51,291 bases of DNA from Deltaproteobacteria bacterium GWC2_42_11 (GTDB taxonomy: Bacteria > Desulfobacterota > GWC2-55-46 > UBA9637 > GWC2-42-11), in contig MGPS01000004.1 of assembly GCA_001797495.1 (NCBI GenBank), positions 1-51,291 of the forward strand, read 5' to 3'. Below, piece after piece: positions 1 to 8,049 of this stretch. The position numbers and the translations under genes are program-made. How positions within the stretch are numbered: position 1 is the stretch's first letter; each line of letters begins with the position of its first letter. The notes under the pieces were generated by a model. The model was not told where the DNA came from. It ran no database searches and saw only the letters and a program-made list of their open reading frames with translations.

Positions 1-126
1 GTTTCTAATGACAACGTCGCGATGGGCGTGGATGTTTGCATCAATAAGATCACAGACATGCCAGCCAGCCTTTTCAAGAAGGCTGTCAATGATTTCGCGC
101 GCTTTATCTTCAGGCGTTCGAGGCAC
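1..126 (-). CDS. Probable HsdR N-terminus, type I restriction (partial)
   Basis: Open reading frame running off the left edge; only the first 42 codons are in the window. The GTG start at 126 is preceded by a GAGGT ribosome-binding site (138-142) and by an in-frame TAA (136-138), which fixes the start. The peptide begins MPRTPEDKAREIIDSLLEKA and continues GWHVCDLIDANIHAHRDVVI. Family knowledge: HsdR subunits often start with a P-E-x-x-A-R-x-x-I-D-x-x-L-x-x-A-G-W-x-V pattern, which this matches well. The nuclease and helicase domains would lie outside the window, so identity is inferred from the N-terminus only. It starts 35 nt downstream of the proS stop on the same strand and may be co-transcribed. 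Alternative: another DEAD/DEAH helicase with an HsdR-like N-terminus. Confidence 0.5.
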   Translation of the reverse strand, partial: MPRTPEDKAREIIDSLLEKAGWHVCDLIDANIHAHRDVVIRN

Positions 127-161
127 TCTCTTTTTTTACCTCAATAGTTAATGGATTCTAT

Positions 162-1895
162 TCACTTGAGCGCACCCTTTACCTTTTCCAAAAGTTCATC
201 TCTCTTGCACAAAAATGGTGTTGTTTCCTTTCTTAACTTTATCTCAACCATTCCATTTTCAAGATTCTTGCTGCCTATTGTGAGCCTTATCGGCACACCT
301 ATTAAATCAGCATCTTTGAATTTCATGCCAGCCCTTTCATCCCGGTCGTCCATTAAAACACTAATGCCTGCTGTCTCAAGTTCATTATAAATGCCCTCTG
401 CCGCATCCATTACGGTTCTGTCATTCACATTAACAGGCACAATATGGACATGAAAAGGCGCAAGGGGAAAGGGCCAGATTATGCCGTCTTTGTCATGGTT
501 TTGTTCAATTGAGGCGGCGGCAGTCCTTCCGATGCCGATGCCGTAACATCCCATTATAAAAGGTCTCTCCTTGCCGTTCTCATCAAGGAATGCTGCATTC
601 ATTGACTCGCTGTATTTTGCGCCGAGTTTAAATATATGCCCAACTTCAATCCCTCTCATAATCTCAAGTGTGCCATCGCATCTTGGACAATTGTCCCCTG
701 AAACCACATTTCTTAAATCTGCAAATGTCTCTACCTTGAAATCCCTGTCAATATTCACATTTATAAAATGCGCATCCTTCTCATTAGCGCCTGTTACTGC
801 ATTTTTAATACCATGAATGCTGTAGTCTGCAATGATTTTGCATTTCAGTCCTACAGGTCCTGCAAAGCCAGAAGGAGCATTTGTTATATCCCTTACAGTT
901 TTATCATCCGCCAGTTTAACCCAGTCTGCATCAACTGCTCCCTGATTAAAAATTTCAGGGACATGCTTTTTGAGTTTTGTCTCATTTAATTCATAATCAC
1001 CCCTTAATAGAACTGCAAAACTTCCGATACTACTATCATAAATCAAAGTCTTTACAAGGAGTTGCGGATTAACCTTAAGAAATTTACTCACCTCTTCAAC
1101 TGACTTCATATGCGGCGTAGAAACCTTTGTTAGAGGTTTTTCCCCTGACACCTGACACCTGACACCTGACACCTGTCTTCTTGCTTCTGCCTTTTCAATA
1201 TTCGCCGCATAATTGCATTTATTGCAGCTTGCAATAGCATCTTCGCCTGTTTCTGCAAGAACCATAAACTCGTGCGAGAAACTCCCGCCAATCTGCCCTG
1301 TGTCTGCCTCAACTGCTTTGAATTTAAGCCCGCACCTTTCAAATATCCTCGTATATGTCTCATACATATTCTTATATTCTCTTTCAGCGCATTCTTCTGT
1401 TGCGTGAAATGAATATGCATCCTTCATTATAAATTCCCTGCCGCGCATAAGTCCAAAACGCGGTCTAATCTCATCCCTGAATTTTGTCTGGATTTGATAA
1501 AAGTTTAAAGGGAGTTGTCTGTAAGAGCGGACATCTCGCCTCACCATATCTGTTATGACCTCTTCATGCGTTGGACCCAAACAAAAATCCCTGTCATGCC
1601 TGTCCTTTAGTCTTAAAAGTTCCCTGCCGTAAACATCCCACCGTTTACTCTCCTGCCATAGTTCGGATGGAATGACCATTGGCATTAGGACTTCCTGTGC
1701 CCCTGCCCTGTTCATCTCTTCACGCACAATATTTTCCACCTTTTTTATGACCCGCAGTCCAAGAGGCAGAAAATTATAAATCCCGGATGCAACCTTTCTT
1801 ATCATGCCAGCCCTGAGCATCAACTGGTGGCTTATGACCTCTGCATCCTTTGGCGCCTCTTTAATTGTTGGAACAAGCATCTTTGTAAAACGCAT
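162..1895 (-). CDS. proS: Prolyl-tRNA synthetase (bacterial type, with editing domain)
   Basis: Class II aminoacyl-tRNA synthetase that charges tRNA-Pro in the cytoplasm. The 577-aa length fits the bacterial type with an inserted editing domain. Visible: the N-terminal MLVPTIKEAPKDAEVISHQL block, motif 2 (FRDEIRPRFGLMRGREFIMK), the editing insertion at roughly residues 235-385, motif 3 (MGCYGIGIGRTAAASIEQNH) and a C-terminal anticodon-binding domain. An in-frame start 21 nt upstream exists, but ATG at 1895 has a GGAG site 6 nt before it and gives the usual MRFTKMLVPT start. Oddity: residues about 240-251 (QVSGVRCQVSGE), in the linker entering the editing domain, are encoded by a tandem heptamer. 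ispG lies 10 nt upstream, so the two probably share a transcript. Confidence 0.97.
   Translation of the reverse strand: MRFTKMLVPTIKEAPKDAEVISHQLMLRAGMIRKVASGIYNFLPLGLRVIKKVENIVREEMNRAGAQEVLMPMVIPSELWQESKRWDVYGRELLRLKDRHDRDFCLGPTHEEVITDMVRRDVRSYRQLPLNFYQIQTKFRDEIRPRFGLMRGREFIMKDAYSFHATEECAEREYKNMYETYTRIFERCGLKFKAVEADTGQIGGSFSHEFMVLAETGEDAIASCNKCNYAANIEKAEARRQVSGVRCQVSGEKPLTKVSTPHMKSVEEVSKFLKVNPQLLVKTLIYDSSIGSFAVLLRGDYELNETKLKKHVPEIFNQGAVDADWVKLADDKTVRDITNAPSGFAGPVGLKCKIIADYSIHGIKNAVTGANEKDAHFINVNIDRDFKVETFADLRNVVSGDNCPRCDGTLEIMRGIEVGHIFKLGAKYSESMNAAFLDENGKERPFIMGCYGIGIGRTAAASIEQNHDKDGIIWPFPLAPFHVHIVPVNVNDRTVMDAAEGIYNELETAGISVLMDDRDERAGMKFKDADLIGVPIRLTIGSKNLENGMVEIKLRKETTPFLCKRDELLEKVKGALK
1144..1178. 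repeat. Heptamer array inside proS
   Basis: Four exact tandem CCTGACA units (1144-1171) and a fifth partial unit. On the coding strand this is TGTCAGG repeated. It encodes the linker at ProS residues about 240-251, keeps frame and introduces no stop. Confidence 0.9.
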
Positions 1896-1905
1896 AGAAT
1901 CTCCT

Positions 1906-2961
1906 TTACCCTGCAATCCTTTCTACCTCTTTTATAACGGTTTCAATAATTTTATCTTCTTTAACCTTTTTTACAGCCTTGCCTTTGATATACAGCATGC
2001 CAGCCCCATCACCCCCTGCTATACCAATGTCTGATTCTATTGCCTCTCCCGGACCATTAACAACGCAGCCCATAACAGCCACATTTATCGGCTTTGTTAT
2101 ATGCGACAATCTCTTTTCTATTTCTGTGGCAAGTTTTATCGCATCGATTTTGATTCTGCCGCATGTCGGGCAGGAGATAATATTAACCCCTCTCTCCCTT
2201 AATTTCAGAGACTTTAAGATCTCCCAACCTACCCGCACCTCTTCCACAGGGTCGCCTGTTAAAGACACACGAAGCGTATCGCCAAGCCCTTCTGACAGGA
2301 GGATTCCAAGCCCGACAGCGGATTTTATAGAGCCTGAAAATATAGTCCCAGCCTCTGTTATGCCTATATGGAACGGATAATCCACCTTTTTTGCAAGGAG
2401 CCTGTATGCCTCTATCGTCTTCCATATATCAGATGCTTTCAGCGAAACCTTTATATCAAAAAAATCGAGTTCCTCAAGTATGCGGATATGCCGCAAGGCG
2501 CTCTCAACCATACCTCCTGAAGTTGGATGACCATGTTTTTCTAAAATATCCTTTTCAAGAGAACCTGCATTTATGCCTATTCGTATAGGTATTCGTCTTT
2601 CCTTTGCAGCCTTGACAACCTCTTTAATCCGTTTTTTATCTCCAATATTTCCGGGATTTAATCGCAAGCCGTCAACACCCTTTTCAATTGCCTTTAATGC
2701 AAGTCTATAATCAAAATGTATGTCAGCGATTAGAGGTATTTTTATCCTTTTTTTTATCTTATCCAGAACATTTGCTGCGTCCTGATTTAACACAGCAACC
2801 CTTACAATCTCGCACCCTGATTTTTCCAGCGCCTTGATTTGCCGGACAGTCTCATTCACATCAAGGGTGTCTGTATTTGTCATGGACTGGACAGAAACAG
2901 GCGCATCTCCTCCCACCTTTACATTGCCGATTGTTATCTGCCTTGTCTTGCGTCTTCTCAT
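1906..2961 (-). CDS. ispG: 4-hydroxy-3-methylbut-2-en-1-yl diphosphate synthase
   Basis: IspG (GcpE) reduces MEcPP to HMBPP in the MEP isoprenoid pathway, using a [4Fe-4S] cluster and a TIM-barrel domain. At 351 aa it is the usual bacterial length. Seen: N-terminal [19 protein letters not shown], the barrel with [20 protein letters not shown] and LRLNPGN, and C-terminal cluster cysteines in SCPTCGR and [12 protein letters not shown]. The [18 protein letters not shown] start matches the family. No Shine-Dalgarno sequence precedes it, and the candidate -10 box ends only 8 nt before the ATG, so the message looks almost leaderless. It is followed by proS 10 nt downstream. The promoter closely resembles that of the histidine kinase at 6478. 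Confidence 0.97.
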   Translation of the reverse strand: MRRRKTRQITIGNVKVGGDAPVSVQSMTNTDTLDVNETVRQIKALEKSGCEIVRVAVLNQDAANVLDKIKKRIKIPLIADIHFDYRLALKAIEKGVDGLRLNPGNIGDKKRIKEVVKAAKERRIPIRIGINAGSLEKDILEKHGHPTSGGMVESALRHIRILEELDFFDIKVSLKASDIWKTIEAYRLLAKKVDYPFHIGITEAGTIFSGSIKSAVGLGILLSEGLGDTLRVSLTGDPVEEVRVGWEILKSLKLRERGVNIISCPTCGRIKIDAIKLATEIEKRLSHITKPINVAVMGCVVNGPGEAIESDIGIAGGDGAGMLYIKGKAVKKVKEDKIIETVIKEVERIAG

Positions 2962-2969
2962 TTCAATGC

Positions 2970-2998
2970 AATATAAAAAAGAATGCCATATAAGTCAA
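2970..2998 (-). promoter_or_regulatory. ispG-proS promoter
   Basis: TTGACT (-35, reverse of 2993-2998), 17-nt spacer, TATATT (-10, reverse of 2970-2975). The predicted start of transcription falls within a few bases of the ispG ATG. The -35 and spacer share 21 of 23 bases with the promoter at 6501-6529. Confidence 0.65.
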
Positions 2999-3008
2999 TT
3001 TTTAAAAT

Positions 3009-3046
3009 AAAAAAGGCAGTGTCCTTTTTAAGACACTGCCTTTTTT
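3009..3046 (-). terminator. Intrinsic terminator of the small exported protein gene
   Basis: Nine-bp GC-containing stem GGCAGTGTC / GACACTGCC (3015-3023 with 3032-3040), flanked by A6 on one side and T6 on the other, so it could work in both directions. It lies just after the stop of the 3068-3448 gene and upstream of the ispG promoter. Confidence 0.85.
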
Positions 3047-3067
3047 GAGAAAATCATCAAGGAAAGG

Positions 3068-3448
3068 TTATTTCTTCATTTCCTTCTTCATTTCCATAGC
3101 CTTTATTTCCAGAGACTTACACATATGCTTACCATCCATCATAGCATACTTACACGCAACCTTATCACCGACTTTTACATCTGCGAGTGTTTTGGCATCT
3201 TTGCCTGATGTAATCTTTGTATCAGCAGAAACACCACAAGTTATGTCGCCCTTATCAGTCTTCACGGTAAATGTATTTGCCTTTGCATCAACAGCGGATA
3301 TTTCGCCTGTTGCCTGGCTTACCTTTTCAGGCGCCTTTTTCTCTTCCTTCTTTGCAGGCTCTGCTGCCTTCTTCTCTGCTGCAACTGTTACACCAACAAA
3401 TACAACGCTGACCATAACAGCCAAAAGAATTGTAAATACCTTCTTCAT
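3068..3448 (-). CDS. Small exported protein, unknown function
   Basis: A 126-aa protein with a clear Sec signal peptide (MKKVFTILLAVMVSVVFVGV then TVAAE). Next comes a Lys/Glu/Ala-rich linker (about residues 25-45) and a compact beta-rich segment (GEISAVDAKANTFTVKTDKG, then GDITCGVSADTKITSGKDAK, then VGDKVACKYAMMDGKHMCKS). The beta segment has three cysteines and ends in a Met/Lys-rich tail. The G-x-I-x-x-V-D-x-x-x-x-x-F-x-V pattern resembles small periplasmic beta-barrel domains of the DUF5666 type; that is a resemblance, not an assignment. The Met, Cys and His content would allow metal binding (inference). A very strong AAAGGAGGTGA ribosome-binding site, an extended -10 promoter and a strong terminator suggest a short, highly expressed monocistronic message. 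Confidence 0.85.
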   Translation of the reverse strand: MKKVFTILLAVMVSVVFVGVTVAAEKKAAEPAKKEEKKAPEKVSQATGEISAVDAKANTFTVKTDKGDITCGVSADTKITSGKDAKTLADVKVGDKVACKYAMMDGKHMCKSLEIKAMEMKKEMKK

Positions 3449-3493
3449 CTAGTCTTCACCTCCTTTCCGGATAATTTTTTATTTACCATATTA

Positions 3494-3502
3494 AATATAG
3501 CA
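3494..3502 (-). promoter_or_regulatory. Extended -10 promoter of the small exported protein gene
   Basis: On the minus strand the sequence reads TGCTATATT, an extended -10 element (TGn plus TATATT). It lies 45 nt upstream of the ATG at 3448. No good -35 is present at 17 nt. Confidence 0.4.
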
Positions 3503-3526
3503 GTAACTATGCCAATTTCTTAAAAT

Positions 3527-3564
3527 AAAAAACCACAAGCATATCAATATGTTGTGGTTTTTTT
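3527..3564 (-). terminator. Terminator after the kinase-regulator operon
   Basis: Long hairpin: AAAAAACCACAA pairs with TTGTGGTTTTTT, with an inner CATAT / ATATG pairing around a 2-nt loop (3527-3564). T-runs on both sides would allow termination in either direction. It separates the response-regulator stop (3632) from the small exported protein gene. Confidence 0.75.
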
Positions 3565-3631
3565 AAATATATCTGCAGATCAAAATACTATTCTGCTATA
3601 CCATTTGGTATATTCTAATATACCTTTTGGG

Positions 3632-5011
3632 TTATCGCACCTCTTTCTTTATACCAAATTTTTCAAGCCTGTATTGGAGTGTTCTGTAGGATATTCCCAA
3701 AAGGCTGGCAGCCTTTGCAATAACCCAGTTTGATTTTATCATAGCCTTTAAAAGCACCACTTTCTCAAACTCCTCAAGCGACATGCCTTCATCCGGTATT
3801 TCAAAGTCTATCTTCCCTATCTGGTAGGGTCTGTTTTTTATCTCCATAGGCAGGGCATCTGCATCCAGTATCTTTCCATCTGTTAAGAGGACAGCCCTCT
3901 CAATAATAGATTCCAGTTGCCTGACATTCCCTGGCCAGTTGTAGTTCATAATGAGGTTCAGGGCATCATCAGATATATCCTTTATTTCCTTGCCGGATGC
4001 CATACTGTACCTCTCAATAAAATACCCTGCCAGTTCAGGTATGTCTTCCTTCCTCTCACGCAGGGGAGGCAGGCATATTGCAATAACATTCAATCTATAA
4101 AAAAGGTCTTCCCTGAATCTGTTCTTTTTAATCTCTTCCTCAAGGTTTTTATTTGTGGCAGCAACTATCCTGACATCTGACTTTATATTCTCTTTACCCC
4201 CAAGCCGTCTTATCTCCCGCTCCTGTATGGTTCTAAGGAGTTTTGCCTGCAATGCCGTGCCCATATCTCCAATCTCATCCAAAAATAGTGTGCCTCCGTC
4301 CGCATATTCAAACAGTCCTATCTTTCTTGCAAATGCGCCTGTAAATGCCCCCTTCTCATATCCGAAGAGTTCACTTTCAAGAAGGTTCTCCGGTATAGCG
4401 GCGCAGTTTATTGCCATAAAAGGCTTATCCCTTCGCTGTGAATTATGGTGTATCCCCTTTGCAATGAGTTCCTTGCCTGTCCCGCTCTCTCCGTATATAA
4501 GGACAGTGGAATTGCTTGCAGAGACCTTTTCCGCTATCCTGATACATTCTCTCATCTTATTGTTTGTGCCTATAATAATATTATCCAGTTTAAACCTTTC
4601 CCTTAACTCTGCCTTAAGCGAGATATTCTCTTTCAGGAGGTTTGCCTTATCAACAGCGTTTTTTATAACAATAATAATTTCATCCCTGTCCAAAGGCTTT
4701 GTAAGATAATCAAAGGCGCCGTGTTTCATAGCGCCAACAGCAGAACTTATTGTGCCGTGGGCAGTCATAATAACTATACTTACCCATTGAGACGCTTTAA
4801 GTATCTCTTTCATAAGTTGAATGCCGTCCATGCCCGGCATCTTTAAGTCTGTAAGGATGCAGTCAAAGGAACTCCTCTGAACTATCCTCAAAGCATCTCT
4901 GCCGCTGCCTGCTGCTGTTACATCATAACCCTCATCTTCAAGGATGGTTTTAAGTATCTCCCTCTGCCCCTTTTCATCATCAACAACAAGTATGCTGCCT
5001 TTTTCTGTCAT
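3632..5011 (-). CDS. NtrC-family sigma-54-dependent response regulator
   Basis: A 459-aa transcription activator with three domains in order. The receiver (about 1-120) has acidic pocket DD at 11-12 and phospho-acceptor Asp55 in ILTDLKMPG. The AAA+ sigma-54 interaction domain (about 140-375) has Walker A GESGTGKE, the GAFTGA contact loop in EKGAFTGAFARKIG, and Walker B GGTLFLDEIGDM. A C-terminal Fis-type helix-turn-helix (about 415-459) carries AKAASLLGISYRTLQYRLEK. It presumably opens sigma-54 promoters when phosphorylated by the kinase encoded 27 nt upstream in the same operon. Targets are not visible in this window. A GAGGT site precedes the ATG. Confidence 0.95.
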   Translation of the reverse strand: MTEKGSILVVDDEKGQREILKTILEDEGYDVTAAGSGRDALRIVQRSSFDCILTDLKMPGMDGIQLMKEILKASQWVSIVIMTAHGTISSAVGAMKHGAFDYLTKPLDRDEIIIVIKNAVDKANLLKENISLKAELRERFKLDNIIIGTNNKMRECIRIAEKVSASNSTVLIYGESGTGKELIAKGIHHNSQRRDKPFMAINCAAIPENLLESELFGYEKGAFTGAFARKIGLFEYADGGTLFLDEIGDMGTALQAKLLRTIQEREIRRLGGKENIKSDVRIVAATNKNLEEEIKKNRFREDLFYRLNVIAICLPPLRERKEDIPELAGYFIERYSMASGKEIKDISDDALNLIMNYNWPGNVRQLESIIERAVLLTDGKILDADALPMEIKNRPYQIGKIDFEIPDEGMSLEEFEKVVLLKAMIKSNWVIAKAASLLGISYRTLQYRLEKFGIKKEVR

Positions 5012-5038
5012 AATACCTCAACTGACATATTATTGTGT

Positions 5039-6478
5039 TTATCCCTTATGCGCCGGCAATTTAATTATTGCTGTTGTGCCCATGCTGTATTCGCTTTTTA
5101 TATCAATGCCTCCGCCGTGTTCTTCTACTATCCGTTTTGTAATAGAAAGACCAAGTCCTATCCCTACTTCTTTTGTGGTAAAATACGGCTCATAAACCTT
5201 CATTAAATTTTCTTCAAGGATACCGCATCCATTGTCTAAAACCTTAATAATGATATGCTCATCATTCTTTGATGCCTCTACTATTATTCTGCCCTTATTT
5301 CCCTCCACTGCCTGAATGGAATTCAGTATAAGATTAAGTATGCAGATTTTTATCTGCTGGGCATCTACAGGCGCAGTAAGATCATCCTCTGAAAACCTTT
5401 TCTCTACTATAATATTGTCCTCCAGTATCTTATGTTCCACAACCCTTAATACATCTTCAATTATGGTATCTAAAGGTATATTCTGGATTTTCAATTTAAG
5501 CGGTTTTCCGTAATCCAGAAAGTTTACTATCATGTTATTCAGTCTCTGAACTTCTCCTTTTATTCCATTGATTGTATTGATAAATTCTTCTTTGCACCTC
5601 TCATCATCAGGGGAAAACTTATTCGCTATATGGGCAATACTCAGGTTTATAAAATTCAGGGGGTTTCGCACCTCATGGGCAATCCCTGATGCAAGATGTC
5701 CTATAGTTGAAAGGTGTTCAGCCTCTTTAAGTCTTGCCTCCAGTTCCTTTGTCTCTGAAAGTCCCTTTACCATCTTGTTAAAGTGCTCTGTAAGTTTTTT
5801 TATCTCACCTCCACCTTTTTCAGGAAGACTGATTGCGAGGTCGCCTGACGCGACCCTTTCTGCCGCTGCTGATAGATTATTTATGGGACGGGTATACCGC
5901 GTTGCAAGAAATACAGAGGTAATGATACCGATTACAAATACAATGCCTGTGGCAAAAAGTCTTTTAATATTATTTGAGTGCATGAGTTCTGCAAAATCAT
6001 CAAACTGCATTGCTATATGGACAAACCCGAACTGCTCATTGCCTACAACAACAGGAAGGAATATATCGTAGTTCCTCCGTCCCTTTGCGATGCTCATAAA
6101 CTCCTGCACCTCACTGGATGTCTTAACCCTGTCCCCCTTTATATCAATAACCTTGCCTGTAAGCGCAGGGTTGGAACTTGCAATAACCTCTCTCTCATTG
6201 GTTAAGATGGATACCTCTTTTATCCCCTTTCCCTTTACCCTCTCAACATATTGTTTGAGTTTTATATCACTTATTTCATCAGACGGGTTTGTTAATTGCT
6301 CTATGCTTATCTGAATCGCAGCAGAGAGTTCATCAGTATGCCTCTCCACCTGCCTTATCAATTCCCTTTCAGCCCTTGTGTAAATGGCAAGGAGCAAGAC
6401 CATTAGGATAGCTGACAGAAGTAACATTATAAAAATAAGTTTTGCCTTAAGCCCTGATATGTCTACGCGGCGGAACAA
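5039..6478 (-). CDS. Membrane sensor histidine kinase, partner of the NtrC regulator
   Basis: A 479-aa membrane kinase from the proposed TTG start. In order: TM1 (LIFIMLLLSAILMVLLLAIY), a periplasmic sensor domain of about 150 aa, TM2 (ATGIVFVIGIITSVFLATRY), HAMP, HisKA with the phospho-acceptor in GHLASGIAHEVRNPLNFI, and HATPase with N box LNLILNSIQAVEG, G1 LDNGCGI and G2 GIGLGLSITKRI. The ORF can be extended to 6586. However, TTG at 6478 has a perfect AGGAGG 6 nt upstream, and a TTGACT-N17-TAAGAT promoter lies inside the extension, so the extension is probably untranslated. The sensed signal is unknown. The regulator gene follows 27 nt downstream. Confidence 0.93.
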   Translation of the reverse strand: MFRRVDISGLKAKLIFIMLLLSAILMVLLLAIYTRAERELIRQVERHTDELSAAIQISIEQLTNPSDEISDIKLKQYVERVKGKGIKEVSILTNEREVIASSNPALTGKVIDIKGDRVKTSSEVQEFMSIAKGRRNYDIFLPVVVGNEQFGFVHIAMQFDDFAELMHSNNIKRLFATGIVFVIGIITSVFLATRYTRPINNLSAAAERVASGDLAISLPEKGGGEIKKLTEHFNKMVKGLSETKELEARLKEAEHLSTIGHLASGIAHEVRNPLNFINLSIAHIANKFSPDDERCKEEFINTINGIKGEVQRLNNMIVNFLDYGKPLKLKIQNIPLDTIIEDVLRVVEHKILEDNIIVEKRFSEDDLTAPVDAQQIKICILNLILNSIQAVEGNKGRIIVEASKNDEHIIIKVLDNGCGILEENLMKVYEPYFTTKEVGIGLGLSITKRIVEEHGGGIDIKSEYSMGTTAIIKLPAHKG

Positions 6479-6500
6479 CGAAAGCCTCCTTTTTTTAACA

Positions 6501-6529
6501 ATCTTAAAAAAGAAATCCATATAAGTCAA
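6501..6529 (-). promoter_or_regulatory. Promoter of the kinase-regulator operon
   Basis: TTGACT (reverse of 6524-6529), 17-nt spacer, TAAGAT (reverse of 6501-6506). AGGAGG and a TTG start follow at 6490-6476. The spacer is nearly identical to that of the ispG promoter (15 of 17 bases). Confidence 0.6.
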
Positions 6530-6555
6530 TTTATAGTTTGGTCTGTTACCATTCC

Positions 6556-6584
6556 TTGACACTGTCTCACCTCTTATGTTAATC
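6556..6584 (+). promoter_or_regulatory. Possible hemL promoter
   Basis: TTGACA at 6556-6561, 17-nt spacer, TTAATC at 6579-6584 (or TAATCA with 18 nt). Good -35, weak -10. It lies upstream of the heptamer-containing hemL leader. Confidence 0.35.
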
Positions 6585-6595
6585 AAGATTTATAG

Positions 6596-6669
6596 AAGAG
6601 GGGCTAGGGACTGGAAAGAGTTTTGAGTTAGGAAAGAATAAACCCTCATCTCCAGTCTCCAGTTTCTTT
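6596..6669. repeat. Degenerate inverted heptamer arrays in the hemL leader
   Basis: Left part is G-rich with 7-bp periodicity (TAGGGAC, TGGAAAG, AGTTTTG, AGTTAGG). Right part is C-rich (CATCTCC, AGTCTCC, AGTTTCT). GACTGGA (6609-6615) and TCCAGTC (6651-6657) are exact inverted copies. The array lies between the candidate promoter and the hemL ribosome-binding site. Confidence 0.6.
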
Positions 6670-6688
6670 ATTGTTCAAGGAGGTATAA

Positions 6689-7972
6689 ATGAAATTTTCA
6701 AAATCATCAAAACTTTTAGAGAGGGCAAAAAACATTCTGCCGGGCGGGGTAAATAGTCCTGTGAGGGCGTTCAGGGCTGTAGGCAGCAATCCGCCCTTTA
6801 TAAAAAAGGCAAAGGGTTCAAAGATATATGATATAGACGGCAATATATTTATAGATTATGTGGGTTCGTGGGGGCCCATGATTTTGGGGCACTGTCATCC
6901 AAAGGTCGCAGAAGCAGTTAAAAAGGCAGTTGATAAAGGCACAAGTTACGGTGCGCCAACGCCGCTTGAGGTAGAACTTGCTGAACTTGTTCTTGAGGCA
7001 TTTCCGTCCATGGAAATGGTCAGGTTTGTAAATTCCGGGACAGAGGCTGCAATGGGGGTGATAAGACTTGCAAGGGCATATACAAAAAGGGACAGGATAA
7101 TAAAATTTGAAGGCTGCTATCACGGACATTCTGACAGTTTACTTGTAAAGGCAGGTTCAGGTGCAACCACTTTAGGCGTCCCAGACAGCCCTGGTGTGCC
7201 TGCAGATATTGCAAAGAACACATACACCGCTGTTTACAACGATATAAATTCTGTAAAAATGCTTTTTGAAAAAGACCCTGAAGGCATTGCCTGTGTAATA
7301 GTTGAACCTGTGCCCGGGAATATGGGTGTTGTCCTCCCGCAAAATGATTTCCTGAAAAAACTTAAATCCCTCTGTGAAAGATACGGGGCACTCTTGATAC
7401 TTGATGAGGTTATGAGCGGTTTCAGGAGTACATTCGGCGGCGTCCAAAAACTATATGAAATAGACCCTGATATGACATGCCTTGGAAAGGTCATCGGCGG
7501 CGGCTTACCGGTTGGTGCGTTCGGCGGAAAGAAAAAGATAATGCAAAATCTATCCCCTTCAGGACCAGTATATCAGGCAGGCACATTATCAGGAAACCCC
7601 CTTGCCATGACAGCAGGGATTGCCACACTGAAGGAACTTAAGAAAAAGGGTGTTTATGAAAAACTTTTATCCACAACAGATAAATTATGCAATGGGGTTG
7701 AAGAGATGGCAAAAAAGAAAGGTCTGCCTGCACGACTTGCAAAATCAGGCTCTATGTTTACACTGTTTTTTACAGACTCCCCTGTCCATAACTATTCGGA
7801 TGCCAAAAAATCAAACCTTGAAAAGTTTGGAAAGTATTTCAGAAAGATGCTTGAAAATTGTGTGTATCTGCCGCCGTCTCAGTTTGAGGCTATATTTGTA
7901 TCAACTGCCCATACAGATAAGGATATTGCAAAAACCCTTGATGCAGTAAAAAAGGCATTCAGGGCAATATAA
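6689..7972 (+). CDS. hemL: Glutamate-1-semialdehyde 2,1-aminomutase
   Basis: PLP enzyme that converts glutamate-1-semialdehyde to 5-aminolevulinate, the last step of the C5 route to tetrapyrroles. The 427-aa length is typical. Seen: N-terminal AKNILPGGVNSPVRAFRAVG, the substrate loop FVNSGTEAAMGVIRLARAYT, the cofactor aspartate in LLILDEVMSGFR, and the PLP lysine at about residue 267 in CLGKVIGGGLPVGAFGG. AAGGAGGT at 6677-6684 precedes the ATG. No other haem gene is adjacent; cytochrome c assembly genes in the same window would use the haem. The divergent neighbour is the histidine kinase. Confidence 0.97.
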   Translation: MKFSKSSKLLERAKNILPGGVNSPVRAFRAVGSNPPFIKKAKGSKIYDIDGNIFIDYVGSWGPMILGHCHPKVAEAVKKAVDKGTSYGAPTPLEVELAELVLEAFPSMEMVRFVNSGTEAAMGVIRLARAYTKRDRIIKFEGCYHGHSDSLLVKAGSGATTLGVPDSPGVPADIAKNTYTAVYNDINSVKMLFEKDPEGIACVIVEPVPGNMGVVLPQNDFLKKLKSLCERYGALLILDEVMSGFRSTFGGVQKLYEIDPDMTCLGKVIGGGLPVGAFGGKKKIMQNLSPSGPVYQAGTLSGNPLAMTAGIATLKELKKKGVYEKLLSTTDKLCNGVEEMAKKKGLPARLAKSGSMFTLFFTDSPVHNYSDAKKSNLEKFGKYFRKMLENCVYLPPSQFEAIFVSTAHTDKDIAKTLDAVKKAFRAI

Positions 7973-7978
7973 CTAACC

Positions 7979-8007
7979 TTGACAAAAAGCTTTTTCGTGC
8001 ATAAATT
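7979..8007 (+). promoter_or_regulatory. dnaK promoter, sigma-70-like
   Basis: TTGACA (7979-7984), 17-nt spacer, TAAATT (8002-8007). The same hexamers and spacing occur before hsp20. No CIRCE element and no sigma-32-type box was seen, so heat-shock control, if any, is not evident here. Confidence 0.65.
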
Positions 8008-8049
8008 TTACCTAACTACACCCTTATAGACATAGGAGGATAAATTATT

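Noticed and set aside
3597-3612. TATACCA-TT-TGGTATA dyad after the response regulator
   Set aside because: It lies just downstream of the gene, short and AT-rich, and no promoter or gene depends on it; chance is likely.
7979-8049. CIRCE or sigma-32 control of dnaK
   Set aside because: No TTAGCACTC/GAGTGCTAA inverted repeat and no CTTGAA...CCCAT pair was seen; only a standard TTGACA/TAAATT promoter.
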